A stretch of 64,000 nt of DNA, from the NCBI RefSeq assembly GCF_900102485.1, contig NZ_FNBX01000005.1, forward strand, positions 1 through 64,000, written 5' to 3'. The translations under genes were made by a program, and so were the position numbers. This DNA comes from Desulfovibrio legallii (GTDB lineage Bacteria; Desulfobacterota; Desulfovibrionia; Desulfovibrionales; Desulfovibrionaceae). Under the pieces are notes generated by a model. That model did not search any database. It was given only the letters and a program-made list of their open reading frames with translations, and was not told the DNA's origin. How positions within the stretch are numbered: the first letter of the stretch is position 1; each line of letters opens with the position of its first letter. Below, piece after piece: positions 54,505 through 62,921 of this stretch.

Positions 54505-54918
54505 CTACAGGGGCTGCACGCTGTGCACCACCATCACGGGGTTCTTCTTGTTCTTAACGCGCAGCACGCCCGCCAGGCGCACTTCGCTCTGCAGCGCCGG
54601 GGCAGCCGCGCCCTTGAGGGCCTTTTTGCCCAGCACCACGGTCACGCGGCCGGTGGCGTCCTCAAAGACATACTGCACTTTTTTGCCAGGCACTTTTTCC
54701 ACCAGCTGTCCGGTGACGCGCATGGGGGTTTTGTCGCCGGAAGCCAGCGCTTTGGCCACAGTATCCACAGGGGCTTTTTTTGTCACCCCCTTGGTCTTGG
54801 CGGCTTTGGTCTTGTGGGGCGCGGCGGCGGCCGGGGCCCCGGCGGTTTCGGCGGCGGAAGCGTAGGCGGCCGGGGCGGCCAGGGCCAGGGTAAGAAGCAT
54901 AATCCACAGATAACGCAT
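54505..54918 (-). CDS. Second periplasmic BOF-domain protein
   Basis: 137 residues. Signal peptide MRYLWIMLLTLALAAPAAYASA, a Lys/Ala/Pro-rich linker (~25-50), then the BOF pattern MRVTGQLVEKVPGKKVQYVFEDATGRVTVVLGKKALKGA...EVRLAGVLRVKNKKN. It resembles the BOF protein downstream and probably arose by duplication; the linker is unique to it. ATG at 54918 has GGAGGAA upstream. The 95-bp gap to the next gene has no clear terminator, so both are probably in one transcript with the sensor pair. Confidence 0.82.
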   Translation of the reverse strand: MRYLWIMLLTLALAAPAAYASAAETAGAPAAAAPHKTKAAKTKGVTKKAPVDTVAKALASGDKTPMRVTGQLVEKVPGKKVQYVFEDATGRVTVVLGKKALKGAAAPALQSEVRLAGVLRVKNKKNPVMVVHSVQPL

Positions 54919-55075
54919 GGCATTTCCTCCTGCAAGGGCGGATAAAAAGGGTTGGCCAGTACGGGCAAACGCACTGTGGGGTCACCCTGCGCCAGGGGGC
55001 GTCAGCAAAGCGTTAACGCCCGACGCAGGCGGAGCGTTCTTGTCGAAGCGCCCCGAAGCTGCTACCCTGCGAGCC

Positions 55076-55312
55076 ATGAAAGAGCTTGATCCCCATACCA
55101 TCCGCCCTTGCCTTGCCTGCGGCGGCACCGATGTGCACCTGGAGTCCATGCTGCCGCCGGGGCGGCGTCAGGAAGTATGGCGCGTGGTCTGCTCTTGCGG
55201 GCAGACCTCGCAACAGTGGTCGGTTTCTCAGGGGGCGGCCATCCGCGCCTGGAACCGCAACCTGGCCAGCGAGCGCGACCAGGACAGCATCCGGCCGCCC
55301 AAAAAGCCCTGA
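55076..55312 (+). CDS. Lar-like small zinc-ribbon protein
   Basis: 78 residues. RPCLACGGTDVHLESM near the start and VVCSCGQTSQQWSVSQGAAIRAWNRNL form the paired Cys knuckles and the AIxAWNR ending of the Lar (restriction alleviation) zinc-ribbon family, usually found on phages and prophages. The ATG at 55076 agrees with the conserved N-terminus; no strong ribosome site. It lies upstream of mbfA by 58 bp, so it may share its transcript. Its role in a chromosomal setting is unknown. Confidence 0.65.
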   Translation: MKELDPHTIRPCLACGGTDVHLESMLPPGRRQEVWRVVCSCGQTSQQWSVSQGAAIRAWNRNLASERDQDSIRPPKKP

Positions 55313-55370
55313 GCGGCGCAGCCTGGACCTTCCCCTGCGCGCCTTCCCGCAAACCCATACGGCGGCCGCC

Positions 55371-56327
55371 ATGAAAAAATTTTCCGAACTGAACGAGCAG
55401 GAAATCCTTGCCCTGGCCATCACGCTGGAGGAAGAGGACGAGCGCATCTATGCGGACTTTGCCGCCGCCCTGCGCGACGACTTTCCGGCCACCGAAGCCG
55501 TGCTCAAGGGCATGGGCGCGGAAGAGACCGTGCACCGGCAGAGGCTCACGGAGCTGTTCCGCAAAAAATTCGGGGAGCATATCCCGCTGCTCCGCCGCCA
55601 GGACGTCAAAGGCTTTGTGCAGCGCAGGCCTTTGTGGCTGGTGCGCCCGCTGGGCCTGGACGCGGTGCGCCGTTTTACGGCCGACATGGAGCTGGAGACC
55701 CGCCAGTTTTATGAAAAAGCGGCCGCCAGAACCGCAGATCCGGAGATCCGCCGCCTGCTGGACGACCTGGCCCAGGCCGAGCGGCGGCATGAGCTCAACG
55801 CCGAACGGCTTTCCGACAAGTATCTGAACCCGGACGCCAGGGCCGTGGAAGCGGCCGCCCAGCGCCGCCTGTACGCCCTGCAGATCATTCAGCCCGGTCT
55901 GGCCGGGCTTATGGACGGCAGCGTCTCCACCCTGGCCCCGGTGTTTGCGGCGGCCGCGGCCACGCACGATTCCTGGCAGGCCTTTCTGGTGGGCCTGGCG
56001 GCCTCACTGGGCGCGGGCATCAGCATGGGTTTTGCCGAGGCCCTTTCAGACGACGGCAGCGTTACCGGGCGCGGGCACCCCTGGGTGCGCGGACTGGTCT
56101 GCGGGCTCATGACCACCCTGGGCGGCATCGGGCACACCCTGCCCTTTCTCATCGGCAACTACCGCGCAGCGCTCATGGCGGCGCTGGTGGTGGTGGCGCT
56201 GGAGCTGGCCGCCATCACCTGGGTGCGCTCCCGCTTTATGAACACGCCCATAGTTTCCGCCGCGTTGCAGGTGGTGCTGGGCGGCGTGCTGGTTTTTCTG
56301 ACCGGGTTGCTTATCGGCAACGCCTGA
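55371..56327 (+). CDS. mbfA: Membrane-bound ferritin-like iron transporter MbfA
   Basis: 318 residues. Residues 1-165 form an erythrin/rubrerythrin-like four-helix domain with iron ligands in [37 protein letters not shown] and [14 protein letters not shown]. Residues ~168-318 form a VIT1/CCC1-type membrane domain ([39 protein letters not shown], then hydrophobic helices). This fusion is MbfA, which exports iron and protects against peroxide stress in alphaproteobacteria. No Irr/Fur box could be placed with confidence. Confidence 0.9.
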   Translation: MKKFSELNEQEILALAITLEEEDERIYADFAAALRDDFPATEAVLKGMGAEETVHRQRLTELFRKKFGEHIPLLRRQDVKGFVQRRPLWLVRPLGLDAVRRFTADMELETRQFYEKAAARTADPEIRRLLDDLAQAERRHELNAERLSDKYLNPDARAVEAAAQRRLYALQIIQPGLAGLMDGSVSTLAPVFAAAAATHDSWQAFLVGLAASLGAGISMGFAEALSDDGSVTGRGHPWVRGLVCGLMTTLGGIGHTLPFLIGNYRAALMAALVVVALELAAITWVRSRFMNTPIVSAALQVVLGGVLVFLTGLLIGNA

Positions 56328-56378
56328 CGGGGCATAAAGCGCAGCCCCGCAAAAATCCTTTGCACTCTTTTCCCTTTT

Positions 56379-56392
56379 GGCCTAACACTTGC
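56379..56392 (+). promoter_or_regulatory. Possible sigma-54 promoter before tatA
   Basis: TTGGCCTAACACTTGC carries GG (56379-56380) and GC (56391-56392) separated by exactly 10 bases, as required for -24/-12 elements, about 100 bp before the tatA ATG. The remaining bases fit the consensus only partly (TTGC is good, TGGCAC is not complete). Treat as a candidate. Confidence 0.3.
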
Positions 56393-56490
56393 GGCAAGAT
56401 GTCTCCGGCGGTCGCGTTTTTCCCGCGCGCCGCCTTTGGGGATGCCCTGGGAGACCCATACCGCGCAAACGCGCAAAAAGGGGGCGTACT

Positions 56491-56691
56491 ATGTTTGATT
56501 TGTTCAGCGTACCGCATCTGTTGCTGGTGATGGGCGTGGCCATGCTGTTGTTCGGCACCAAGAAACTGCCGGAAATCGGCGCAGGCCTCGGCCGCGCCAT
56601 CCGGGATTTCCGCCGGGCGGTCAGCGAACCCGACACCGTGGATATATCCCGCAGGGATGAAAAGCCTGAGGACGCCGGCCGCAACGGCTGA
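56491..56691 (+). CDS. tatA: Twin-arginine translocase TatA/TatE family subunit
   Basis: 66 residues. One N-terminal membrane helix (FSVPHLLLVMGVAMLLFG) is followed by the TatA signature FGTKKLPEIGAGLGRAIRDFRRAV amphipathic helix and a short charged tail. It polymerises to form the Tat channel for folded, cofactor-loaded proteins such as periplasmic hydrogenases and formate dehydrogenases of sulfate reducers. No tatB or tatC is adjacent. Followed by its own terminator. Confidence 0.92.
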   Translation: MFDLFSVPHLLLVMGVAMLLFGTKKLPEIGAGLGRAIRDFRRAVSEPDTVDISRRDEKPEDAGRNG

Positions 56692-56715
56692 GCGACGGCG
56701 CTCCAGCGGCCTTTT

Positions 56716-56755
56716 ACGGCGGCGCGTTCTGAACGGACGCGGCCGCCGTTTTTTT
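56716..56755 (+). terminator. Rho-independent terminator after tatA
   Basis: ACGGCGGCGCGT (56716-56727) pairs with ACGCGGCCGCCGT (56737-56749, one bulge), loop TCTGAACGG, followed by seven T to 56755. It lies 24 bp after the tatA stop. Confidence 0.9.
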
Positions 56756-56807
56756 GCGCCCTGCCGCGCGCGACGGCCAACCCCACAAAAATTTCCCCCT
56801 TTCCCCT

Positions 56808-56955
56808 ATAGCAGATCAACTTTGAGAACAGGCATTCTCAAAGTTTGCGGCACGCTCGTTTCTGCGCTTAACAGCGCAAATAAATTGCGCTTACGCCTCC
56901 ACAGCGGACGTCTGCTCACGCAGCCGCCAGGGCATTTCAAAGTTGAAATGCCCTA
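56808..56955 (-). repeat. Intergenic structured repeat, copy C (inverted)
   Basis: About 147 bp reading leftward. Hairpin 1 is AGGGCATTTCAA-CT-TTGAAATGCCCT, perfect over 12 pairs. Spacer GGCGGCTGCGTGAGCAGACG, GGCGTAAGCGCAA-TTTAT-TTGCGC, GTTAAGCGC and GCGTGCCGCA follow, then hairpin 3 AACTTTGAGAA...TTCTCAAAGTT and the end GATCTGCTAT. Its first bases include the TAG stop of tsaB, which reads in the same direction. It fills the gap between convergent tatA and tsaB. Confidence 0.8.
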
Positions 56956-57813
56956 AATTTCGCTTTGCGGGGCGCGGTCCAGTTTTTCTTTCAGGGCGGC
57001 CACGGCGGCGGCAGGGTTCAGGCCCAGGCGGGGGGCCAGGCCGGGGAGGTTTTCCACGGCGTCGCAGGGGCGCACATAGAGGGGTTCCGGATCCCGGTCG
57101 AAATAGTCGCCGTGGCGGGCCAGGAGGCGCAGGGCGGTGACGGAGGGGCTGGTCAGATCCGGCAGGGCGGTAAGGGGCAGGAACGTGGCGGCGGGGCCTT
57201 CCGGAGCGGGCGCGTTTTCCAGCAGGGGGGCGAGGTGCGGGTTGCGCGCGAGCCCGCTGCCGCAGACCCAGACCCGGCGGGCGGCATCCGTGCCGGGCGG
57301 CGTGGGGTGCGCGCGGCTTTGGGCAATGCGGCGGGCGGCCTCGTCCGGGGTGCAGAGCTCCACGGGCTGCAGGGGCTGGGGCGGAATGACGGGGCCGTAG
57401 CTGCGGAAGGGCTGGCAGTGCACCAGGTTGCGGCGGGCGTGGGTCAGCGTCCAGATGGGCGCGCCGTAGAGCACGCCGCGCGCCGTGGCCAGGGTGGCGG
57501 CCAGGGCCTGCATGTAGTCCAGGCCGGCCAGGCGCAAGGGGCAGGTGCGGCGCAGGGCCGCCGCCGTGGCCAGCACCAGGCGGATGCCGGTGAAGGAGCC
57601 CGGCCCGCGCACGCAGGCCAGGCGGCGGAAGTCGGCCAGGCGCAGACCCAGCGCAGTACATATCTCGCGCAGGGCCGGAGCCAGGATTTCCGTGGCGCGT
57701 TCGGGCCGCCGCCATTCCTGGGCGCAGAGCAGGGTTTCGTCCTCGGTGACGACGATCTGCAGCGCGCCTTCGGCGGCGTTGAGGATCAGCTCCAGGCCCG
57801 TGCCCGCGTTCAT
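56953..57813 (-). CDS. tsaB: tRNA t6A modification protein TsaB
   Basis: 286 residues. RGPGSFTGIRLVLATAAALRRTCPLRLAGLDYMQALA is the TsaB signature. It scaffolds TsaD/TsaE in making t6A37 on tRNAs decoding ANN codons. Unusual: the N-terminus reads GLELILNAAEGALQIVV, lacking the usual phosphate-loop AIDTS, and the protein is about 55 residues longer than most. Its ATG overlaps the rseP stop as ATGA, so it ends the essential-gene operon. Its stop lies in repeat copy C. Confidence 0.82.
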   Translation of the reverse strand: MNAGTGLELILNAAEGALQIVVTEDETLLCAQEWRRPERATEILAPALREICTALGLRLADFRRLACVRGPGSFTGIRLVLATAAALRRTCPLRLAGLDYMQALAATLATARGVLYGAPIWTLTHARRNLVHCQPFRSYGPVIPPQPLQPVELCTPDEAARRIAQSRAHPTPPGTDAARRVWVCGSGLARNPHLAPLLENAPAPEGPAATFLPLTALPDLTSPSVTALRLLARHGDYFDRDPEPLYVRPCDAVENLPGLAPRLGLNPAAAVAALKEKLDRAPQSEI

Positions 57814-58964
57814 GAGCCGCTCCCGAACCAGCCCGTGTTTTTGAGGATGCGCCAGATGTCGTTATAAGTGGCCAGCAGCATAAGGGTCACCAGCAGGGCC
57901 AGGCCCGCGCGCATGGCGTATTCCTGCACCTTGGAGCTGAGGGGCCTGCGGAAGAGCATCTCCCAGAGGCAGAAAAAAATCTGCCCGCCGTCCAGCACGG
58001 GGATGGGCAGCAGGTTGAGGATGCCCAGGTTGATGCTGATAAGCGCCGTCAGCGCCAGAAGCCCGGCCAGCCCTTCCTGCGCCTGCTGACCCACCATCTG
58101 CATAATCATGATGGGCCCGCCCACCTGATCCAGGGGCACCACGCGCTCCACCAGCTTGACCAGGCTCTGCCAGGTAAGGGAGACCATCTCCGCCGTCTGG
58201 CTGAGGCCCGCGCCGGCCGCGTCCACAAAGCCGTGCTCCACCAGGCGCACGCCGCCGGAATTGCGGATGCCGATAAGCCAGGCTTCTTCTTCCTCGCCGA
58301 AAATGGTTTTGCGGGTAGCGCGCTCCGGGGTCAGCTCCAGGCTGATGCGCATGCCGCCCGCGGTCAGGCCCGGCGCAGCGGACGCGGACTGCGGGGCAGC
58401 GTCGGGGGCCGTGTCCGGGCGCAGCACTTCCAGCTGCAGGGTGCGGCCGCCGCTGCGGTTGATGGCCGCGGCCATGGCCTGCCAGCTGTCCAGGGGCCGC
58501 CCGTCGATGGAGAGAATGGTGTCGCCTGGCGCAAGCCCCGCGCGGGCGGCGGGGCTTGCCGCCACCACGCCGCCCACCTGAGGCAGCAGCACGGGCGTGC
58601 CCCAGCCCCAGGCCATCACCCAGCAAAGCAGCCAGGCCAGCAGCACGTTGGCTGCGGGCCCGGCCGCCACCACCAGCAGGCGCTGCCAGGCCGGGCGCAG
58701 GGCAAAACTTTCCTGCTCCGTAAAGCCCTCAGGGATTTCGCTGGCGTCGCTTTCGCCCACCAAGGCCACATAGCCGCCCAGGGGAACGAGAGAAAGGGCG
58801 TATTCCGTCTTGCCCTTCTTATATTTGAGAATCTTGGGGCCAAAACCCAGGGAGAAGGTGGAGACCCCCATGCCCAGACTTCTGGCCACGGCAAAGTGCC
58901 CCAATTCATGAAAAAAGATCAGACCGCCCAGAACGACGATCACAGCAATAACGGTTGTCAGCAC
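57810..58964 (-). CDS. rseP: Site-2 intramembrane metalloprotease RseP
   Basis: 384 residues. HELGH (19-23) supplies zinc ligands and the catalytic Glu in the first helix. LLVVAAGPAANVLLAW, one PDZ region (VVAASPAARAGLAPGDTILSIDGRPLDSWQAM) and LPIPVLDGGQIFF with the third ligand complete the family set. It cleaves anti-sigma factors and signal-peptide remnants. GGAGG lies 6 bases before a GTG at 58964 but directly abuts the ATG at 58970, so I take the GTG as start. It begins 7 bp inside the end of dxr. Confidence 0.93.
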   Translation of the reverse strand: MLTTVIAVIVVLGGLIFFHELGHFAVARSLGMGVSTFSLGFGPKILKYKKGKTEYALSLVPLGGYVALVGESDASEIPEGFTEQESFALRPAWQRLLVVAAGPAANVLLAWLLCWVMAWGWGTPVLLPQVGGVVAASPAARAGLAPGDTILSIDGRPLDSWQAMAAAINRSGGRTLQLEVLRPDTAPDAAPQSASAAPGLTAGGMRISLELTPERATRKTIFGEEEEAWLIGIRNSGGVRLVEHGFVDAAGAGLSQTAEMVSLTWQSLVKLVERVVPLDQVGGPIMIMQMVGQQAQEGLAGLLALTALISINLGILNLLPIPVLDGGQIFFCLWEMLFRRPLSSKVQEYAMRAGLALLVTLMLLATYNDIWRILKNTGWFGSGS

Positions 58965-60289
58965 AGGCATCCTCCGGGGCGGACCAGCGCACGGACCCGC
59001 TCGCGGCTCAGGCGGTCCAGCTCTTCCAGCCGGGCCGCCAGGGTATGGGCCTGCCGCGCCAGGGCGGCGGGCGTGAACGCGCCAGGGGCGGACGTGGCCG
59101 CCGGGGGCGCGCAAAAAATTTCGTGTCCGGGGTGTTCGGTTTCGTAGGCCTCCAGCACGGCGGCGATAAGCCGGGGGATATCCGCAAAACCGCAGCGCCC
59201 GGACAAAAACAGATCCACCGCCGCCTCGTTGGCCGCGTTGAGGGTGACGCAGCGTCCGCCGCGCGCCCGGAGCGCCCGCCGGGCCAGGTCCAGGCAGGGG
59301 AAGGCCGCCACGTCCGGCCGCTCGAAGGTCAGGGGGGTGCGCGTCAGGTCCGGCGGCGGCACGTCCCCGGCCTCGCAGCGCGGCCAGAGCAGGCAATGGG
59401 CAATGGCCAGGCGCATGTCCGCCGTGCCCAGCTGGGCCAGCTGCGCGCCGTCCCGGAACTGCACCAGCGAATGGACCACCGACTGCGGGTGCACCAGCAC
59501 GTCAATGCGCTCCAGGGGCACGCCGTAAAGGTGAAAAGCCTCAATGACCTCCAGCCCTTTATTCATCAGGGTGGCCGAATCCACCGTGATCTTGGCCCCC
59601 ATGCTCCAGTTGGGGTGCCTGAGGGCCTGCTCCGGCGTGACCTGGGCCAGCCGCTCCGCCGGCCAGCCGCGGAAGGGGCCGCCCGAAGCGGTGAGAATCA
59701 GCCGGTCCACATCCTGCCCGTGCCCGGCCAGGCACTGAAAAATGGCGTTGTGTTCCGAATCAACCGGCAGGATGACCGCGCCGCTGGCCGCGCAGACCCG
59801 CCGCAGCAGATCCCCGGCCAGGACCAGGGATTCTTTGTTGGCCAGGCAGATGACCTTGCCAGCCAGGGCCGCCGCCAGGGTGCCGGCCAGCCCCGCCGCC
59901 CCCACCTGGGCCGAAAGCACGGCGTCCGCCTCCGGCAGGGTTGCCAGGGCGGCGTAGCCCTCGCGTCCCACCAGGATGCGCGGCGCGTAACCCGTCGGCA
60001 GCAGGGCCCGCAGGGCCTCCGCCGCCGCCGCGTCCAGCACGGCCAGGCACTCCGGCCGCCAGCGCGCGGCCTGCGCCGCCAGCTTCTGCACGTTGCGCGC
60101 GCAGGAAAGCCCCACCACCCGCAACAGATCCGGATGCCGTTCCACCACGGCCAGCGCGCTGGTCCCGATGGAACCCGTGGAGCCCAGCAAGGCCAGACTG
60201 CGCGGCCAGGCCTCGCGCCACGCCGCCGCCGGCGGCCCGGAAATGTAGTCAACCTGCGGGCCGCCCCGGCCCGGCCAAAGTATCGTCAT
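58958..60289 (-). CDS. dxr: 1-deoxy-D-xylulose 5-phosphate reductoisomerase
   Basis: 443 residues. NADPH-binding LALLGSTGSIGTSALAVVE, ANKESLVLAG, the metal/substrate site VDSEHNAIFQCLAG, GGPFRGWPAERL and HPNWSMGAKITVDSATLMNKGLEVIEAFHLYG are all present. It makes MEP for isoprenoids, including the undecaprenyl carrier used after uppS in the same cluster. The ~30 residues before the NADPH motif form an N-terminal extension beyond the E. coli enzyme. ATG at 60289; weak ribosome site. Confidence 0.95.
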   Translation of the reverse strand: MTILWPGRGGPQVDYISGPPAAAWREAWPRSLALLGSTGSIGTSALAVVERHPDLLRVVGLSCARNVQKLAAQAARWRPECLAVLDAAAAEALRALLPTGYAPRILVGREGYAALATLPEADAVLSAQVGAAGLAGTLAAALAGKVICLANKESLVLAGDLLRRVCAASGAVILPVDSEHNAIFQCLAGHGQDVDRLILTASGGPFRGWPAERLAQVTPEQALRHPNWSMGAKITVDSATLMNKGLEVIEAFHLYGVPLERIDVLVHPQSVVHSLVQFRDGAQLAQLGTADMRLAIAHCLLWPRCEAGDVPPPDLTRTPLTFERPDVAAFPCLDLARRALRARGGRCVTLNAANEAAVDLFLSGRCGFADIPRLIAAVLEAYETEHPGHEIFCAPPAATSAPGAFTPAALARQAHTLAARLEELDRLSRERVRALVRPGGCLC

Positions 60290-60321
60290 GGATTGTGTCC
60301 CGTGGGGATGGAGGGGGTTTT

Positions 60322-60361
60322 GCGGGGGAGGAAGCCTTTTGCAAAAGGTTGCCTCCCCCGC
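60322..60361. repeat. Large GC-rich inverted repeat
   Basis: GCGGGGGAGG (60322-60331) and CCTCCCCCGC (60352-60361) enclose an inner palindrome CCTTTTGCAAAAGG. The whole folds into a ~40-base hairpin with small internal mismatches. It lies 33 bp upstream of the dxr start. From its form it looks like a member of the GC-rich interspersed hairpins common in Desulfovibrio genomes; that link is inference. Confidence 0.7.
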
Positions 60362-60494
60362 GCCCCCACCCCCTAACATTTTTTGGGCGCTTCGCTGCCG
60401 TCGTTATGGAGCCGCCAGCGTCCGGCATTACTGCCCAGGGAACGCTGCCGCCACCCCCAACCGGCCACCCGCAGCGCGGCCTGAGAACGGGGGC

Positions 60495-60517
60495 CTTGGG
60501 GGGCCGTGCCCCCCAAG
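60495..60517. repeat. GC-rich 10-bp perfect hairpin
   Basis: CTTGGGGGGC (60495-60504), loop CGT, GCCCCCCAAG (60508-60517), followed by CCGCCGG. It matches in design the hairpin at 7773-7795, which has the same 10-bp stem and 3-base loop and a GCCGCCGG tail. No T tract follows on the leftward strand. Confidence 0.6.
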
Positions 60518-60605
60518 CCGCCGGAGGCAGTTTCCGCCTGCCCGTTGCAGCCTGCGGCGCGCCCGCGCGTCTGACGCAGCCCAAGACTCAAAAAGACGCA
60601 ATTTT

Positions 60606-61427
60606 TTAGAAGAAGAAGAACCATTGGTCCACCACGGCAAACATAGGCATGGCGAAAAGCAGGCTGTCCGCCCGGTCCAGCATACCGCCGTGCCCTGGAA
60701 GGATCTGCCCGGAATCCTTAACATTAACCGAACGTTTGAGGGCGGATTCAAACAGGTCGCCCAGCTGAGCGAAGGCGTTGACCGCAATGCCCAGCAGGGC
60801 GAAGGAAAACCAGCCGGTTTTGCCGTAGATTGCGCCGTAAACGGCACAGAAGATCACGCAGCCCGCCAGGCTGCCCACCGCGCCTTCGGAGCTTTTGTTG
60901 GGGCTCACGCGGGGCCAGAGCTTGTGGTGGCCGAAGCGCGTGCCCACAAAGTAGGCGGCCGTATCCGAGATGGCCACCGCCGCGATGATGAAGATGAGCT
61001 TGGTGGTGGAAAGGTAGGTGGCCGGCAGGAGCAGCAGGGGCACATAGGCGAGCCCGGCCATAAAGATGCCGCTGGAGGCAAAGGCGTTGTCCTCTTCCAC
61101 CACGTCCCAGCGGAAGAGAAAGCTCATGGCGGCCAGCACAAAGCCCGCGCCCAGGCAGACCAGAGCGTCCTGGGGCCGGTGCAGCCAGGTCAGGCAGAGC
61201 ATGCCCCAGCCGAGGACAATGGCGCAGACGCGGCTGGAGACGCGGCCCTTGTGCCCCCAGAACAGGGAGTAAAATTCCCACAGGCCCAGGGCCGAGGCCA
61301 GCAGGATGACCAGCAGCAGCGGCCAGCCCCTGTGCCAGAGCACCAGCAGGAGCACCACCGCCAGGGCAAGGCCCGTGACGATGCGTCGAAAATCCATGGG
61401 ATGATGCGTTGCGGGTTCAATGGGCAT
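60606..61427 (-). CDS. cdsA: Phosphatidate cytidylyltransferase
   Basis: 273 residues with about seven membrane helices. The CDP-DG synthase signature region SPNKSSEGAVGSLAG and SALKRSVNVKDSGQILPGHGGMLDRADSLLFAMP near the C-terminus is complete. It makes CDP-diacylglycerol for phospholipids. ATG at 61427 has GAGGAG 7 bases upstream and lies 11 bp inside the end of uppS. Confidence 0.95.
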   Translation of the reverse strand: MPIEPATHHPMDFRRIVTGLALAVVLLLVLWHRGWPLLLVILLASALGLWEFYSLFWGHKGRVSSRVCAIVLGWGMLCLTWLHRPQDALVCLGAGFVLAAMSFLFRWDVVEEDNAFASSGIFMAGLAYVPLLLLPATYLSTTKLIFIIAAVAISDTAAYFVGTRFGHHKLWPRVSPNKSSEGAVGSLAGCVIFCAVYGAIYGKTGWFSFALLGIAVNAFAQLGDLFESALKRSVNVKDSGQILPGHGGMLDRADSLLFAMPMFAVVDQWFFFF

Positions 61428-62139
61428 GGAGTTGCTCCTCTGTTTTGCCGAAGCGGCGCGAGCGGGCGGCATAGGCCCGCAGGGCCGCGTGCAGTTCTTT
61501 GGCGTCAAAGTCCGGCCAGAGCACGGGGGTGAAGTAAAGTTCGCTGTAGGCGCACTGGTAGAGCAGGTAGTTGCTCAGGCGCAGCTCGCCGCTGGTGCGC
61601 ACCAGCAGATCCGGATCGGGCTGCCCGGCAGTGTAAAGACGGTCAGCGAGGCTCGCTTCGGTGACGTCCTCCGGCTTTGCGCCTTCGCGCAAAAAGGTCT
61701 GCACCGCGCGCACCAGCTCGCCGCGGCCGCCGTAGTTGAGCGCCAGGTTGAGCGTCATGCCCCTTCCCGCTTCCGTGCGTTTGATGGCGTGGCGCAGGGC
61801 CGTACGCTGGGCTGCGGGCAGGCCGTCCAGATCGCCCAGCACCTTGAGGGCGATGCCTTTTTCCTCCATCAGGGGCACTTCTTTGCGCAAAAATTCCAGC
61901 AGCAGGGAAAACAGGGCGCTGATTTCGGTTCTGGGGCGGTTCCAGTTTTCGCTGGAAAAGGTGTACAGGGTGAGATGCCCTATGCCCAGGGCGCGGCATT
62001 CCGTCACCACGACGCGCACGGCCTCGGCCCCGGCCCGGTGCCCGGCCTCGCGGGGCAGGCCGCGCTGCTGGGCCCAGCGGCCGTTGCCGTCCATGATAAT
62101 GGCCAGGTGACGGGGCAGCATGGGAAGTTCGTTGTTCAT
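61417..62139 (-). CDS. uppS: Undecaprenyl diphosphate synthase
   Basis: 240 residues. HLAIIMDGNGRWAQQRGLPREAGHRAG with the catalytic Asp, TLYTFSSENWNRP, and RTSGELRLSNYLLYQCAYSELYFTPVLWPDF are the cis-prenyltransferase motifs. It makes the C55 carrier lipid precursor for wall and surface glycans. It follows frr by 191 bp; that gap holds no gene or clear terminator, only GC-rich sequence. Confidence 0.96.
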   Translation of the reverse strand: MNNELPMLPRHLAIIMDGNGRWAQQRGLPREAGHRAGAEAVRVVVTECRALGIGHLTLYTFSSENWNRPRTEISALFSLLLEFLRKEVPLMEEKGIALKVLGDLDGLPAAQRTALRHAIKRTEAGRGMTLNLALNYGGRGELVRAVQTFLREGAKPEDVTEASLADRLYTAGQPDPDLLVRTSGELRLSNYLLYQCAYSELYFTPVLWPDFDAKELHAALRAYAARSRRFGKTEEQLHAH

Positions 62140-62330
62140 GAGACCTCAGCCTGCACGGTATGGGCGCGGCGTCCCCGGCGACCGTCGGCCGCCGCGAACG
62201 CCGCGCCACATGAAGAGACAAGATGCGAGCGCGCCGCAGGCCGTCCGCCGCCGCACGGCGCGGGCCATGCCGCCGGGGGATTCAGGCGGCGCAAAGCCCC
62301 GGCGCGGGGTCGCCGCCCAGGCTCGCGGCG

Positions 62331-62891
62331 CTAGATATCCATAATTTCCTTTTCTTTGGCCGCGCATTTTTTGTCGGCCTCGGCCACATATTTGTCCGTG
62401 AGCTTCTGCACGTCGTCCGTGGCCTTTTTCTGCGCGTCCTCGGTGATGGTTTTGTCTTTTTCCAGCTTTTTCAGCCCGTCGTTGGCATCGCGGCGCACGT
62501 TGCGCACGGCCACTTTGGCGTCTTCAGTGTACTTGCGGGCCACCTTGACCAGATCCTTGCGGCGTTCTTCCGTCAGGGGCGGCAGCACGATGCGGATGGT
62601 GCGGCCATCGTTGACAGGGGTGAGACCCAGGTCGGACTTGAGGATGGCTTTTTCCACCACGGCGAGGCCGCCTTTGTCCCAGGGCTGGATGGTGAGCGTG
62701 CGGCTGTCCGGCACGGCCACCGAGGCCATCTGGCTGATGGGCGTGGGCGTGCCGTAGTAGTCGGCGCGGATGCCGTCCACCAGGGCGGTGGTGGCGCGGC
62801 CGGTGCGCAGTTTGGCAAATTCGCGCTCCAGCGCGGTCAGGGCCTTTTCCATGCGTTCTTCGGCGTCCAGAAGAATGCTGTCAGTATCCAT
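62331..62891 (-). CDS. frr: Ribosome recycling factor
   Basis: 186 residues, the usual length. [44 protein letters not shown] and the C-terminal helices [36 protein letters not shown] are typical. It splits post-termination ribosomes with EF-G. ATG at 62891 has AAGGAG 7 bases upstream; an in-frame TTG one codon earlier is unlikely. It follows pyrH by 30 bp. Confidence 0.96.
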   Translation of the reverse strand: MDTDSILLDAEERMEKALTALEREFAKLRTGRATTALVDGIRADYYGTPTPISQMASVAVPDSRTLTIQPWDKGGLAVVEKAILKSDLGLTPVNDGRTIRIVLPPLTEERRKDLVKVARKYTEDAKVAVRNVRRDANDGLKKLEKDKTITEDAQKKATDDVQKLTDKYVAEADKKCAAKEKEIMDI

Positions 62892-62921
62892 CAATGGTCT
62901 CCTTGAAGAGGGCTGTGCGGC

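Larger units (their letters stand above)
60290..60605. other. 316-bp gap with GC-rich hairpins between cdsA and dxr
   Basis: No gene is seen. It contains two strong inverted repeats (separate entries) and little else. It interrupts an otherwise tightly packed leftward operon, so it may hold a promoter or processing site for dxr-rseP-tsaB. I see no clear -35/-10 pair. Confidence 0.5.
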
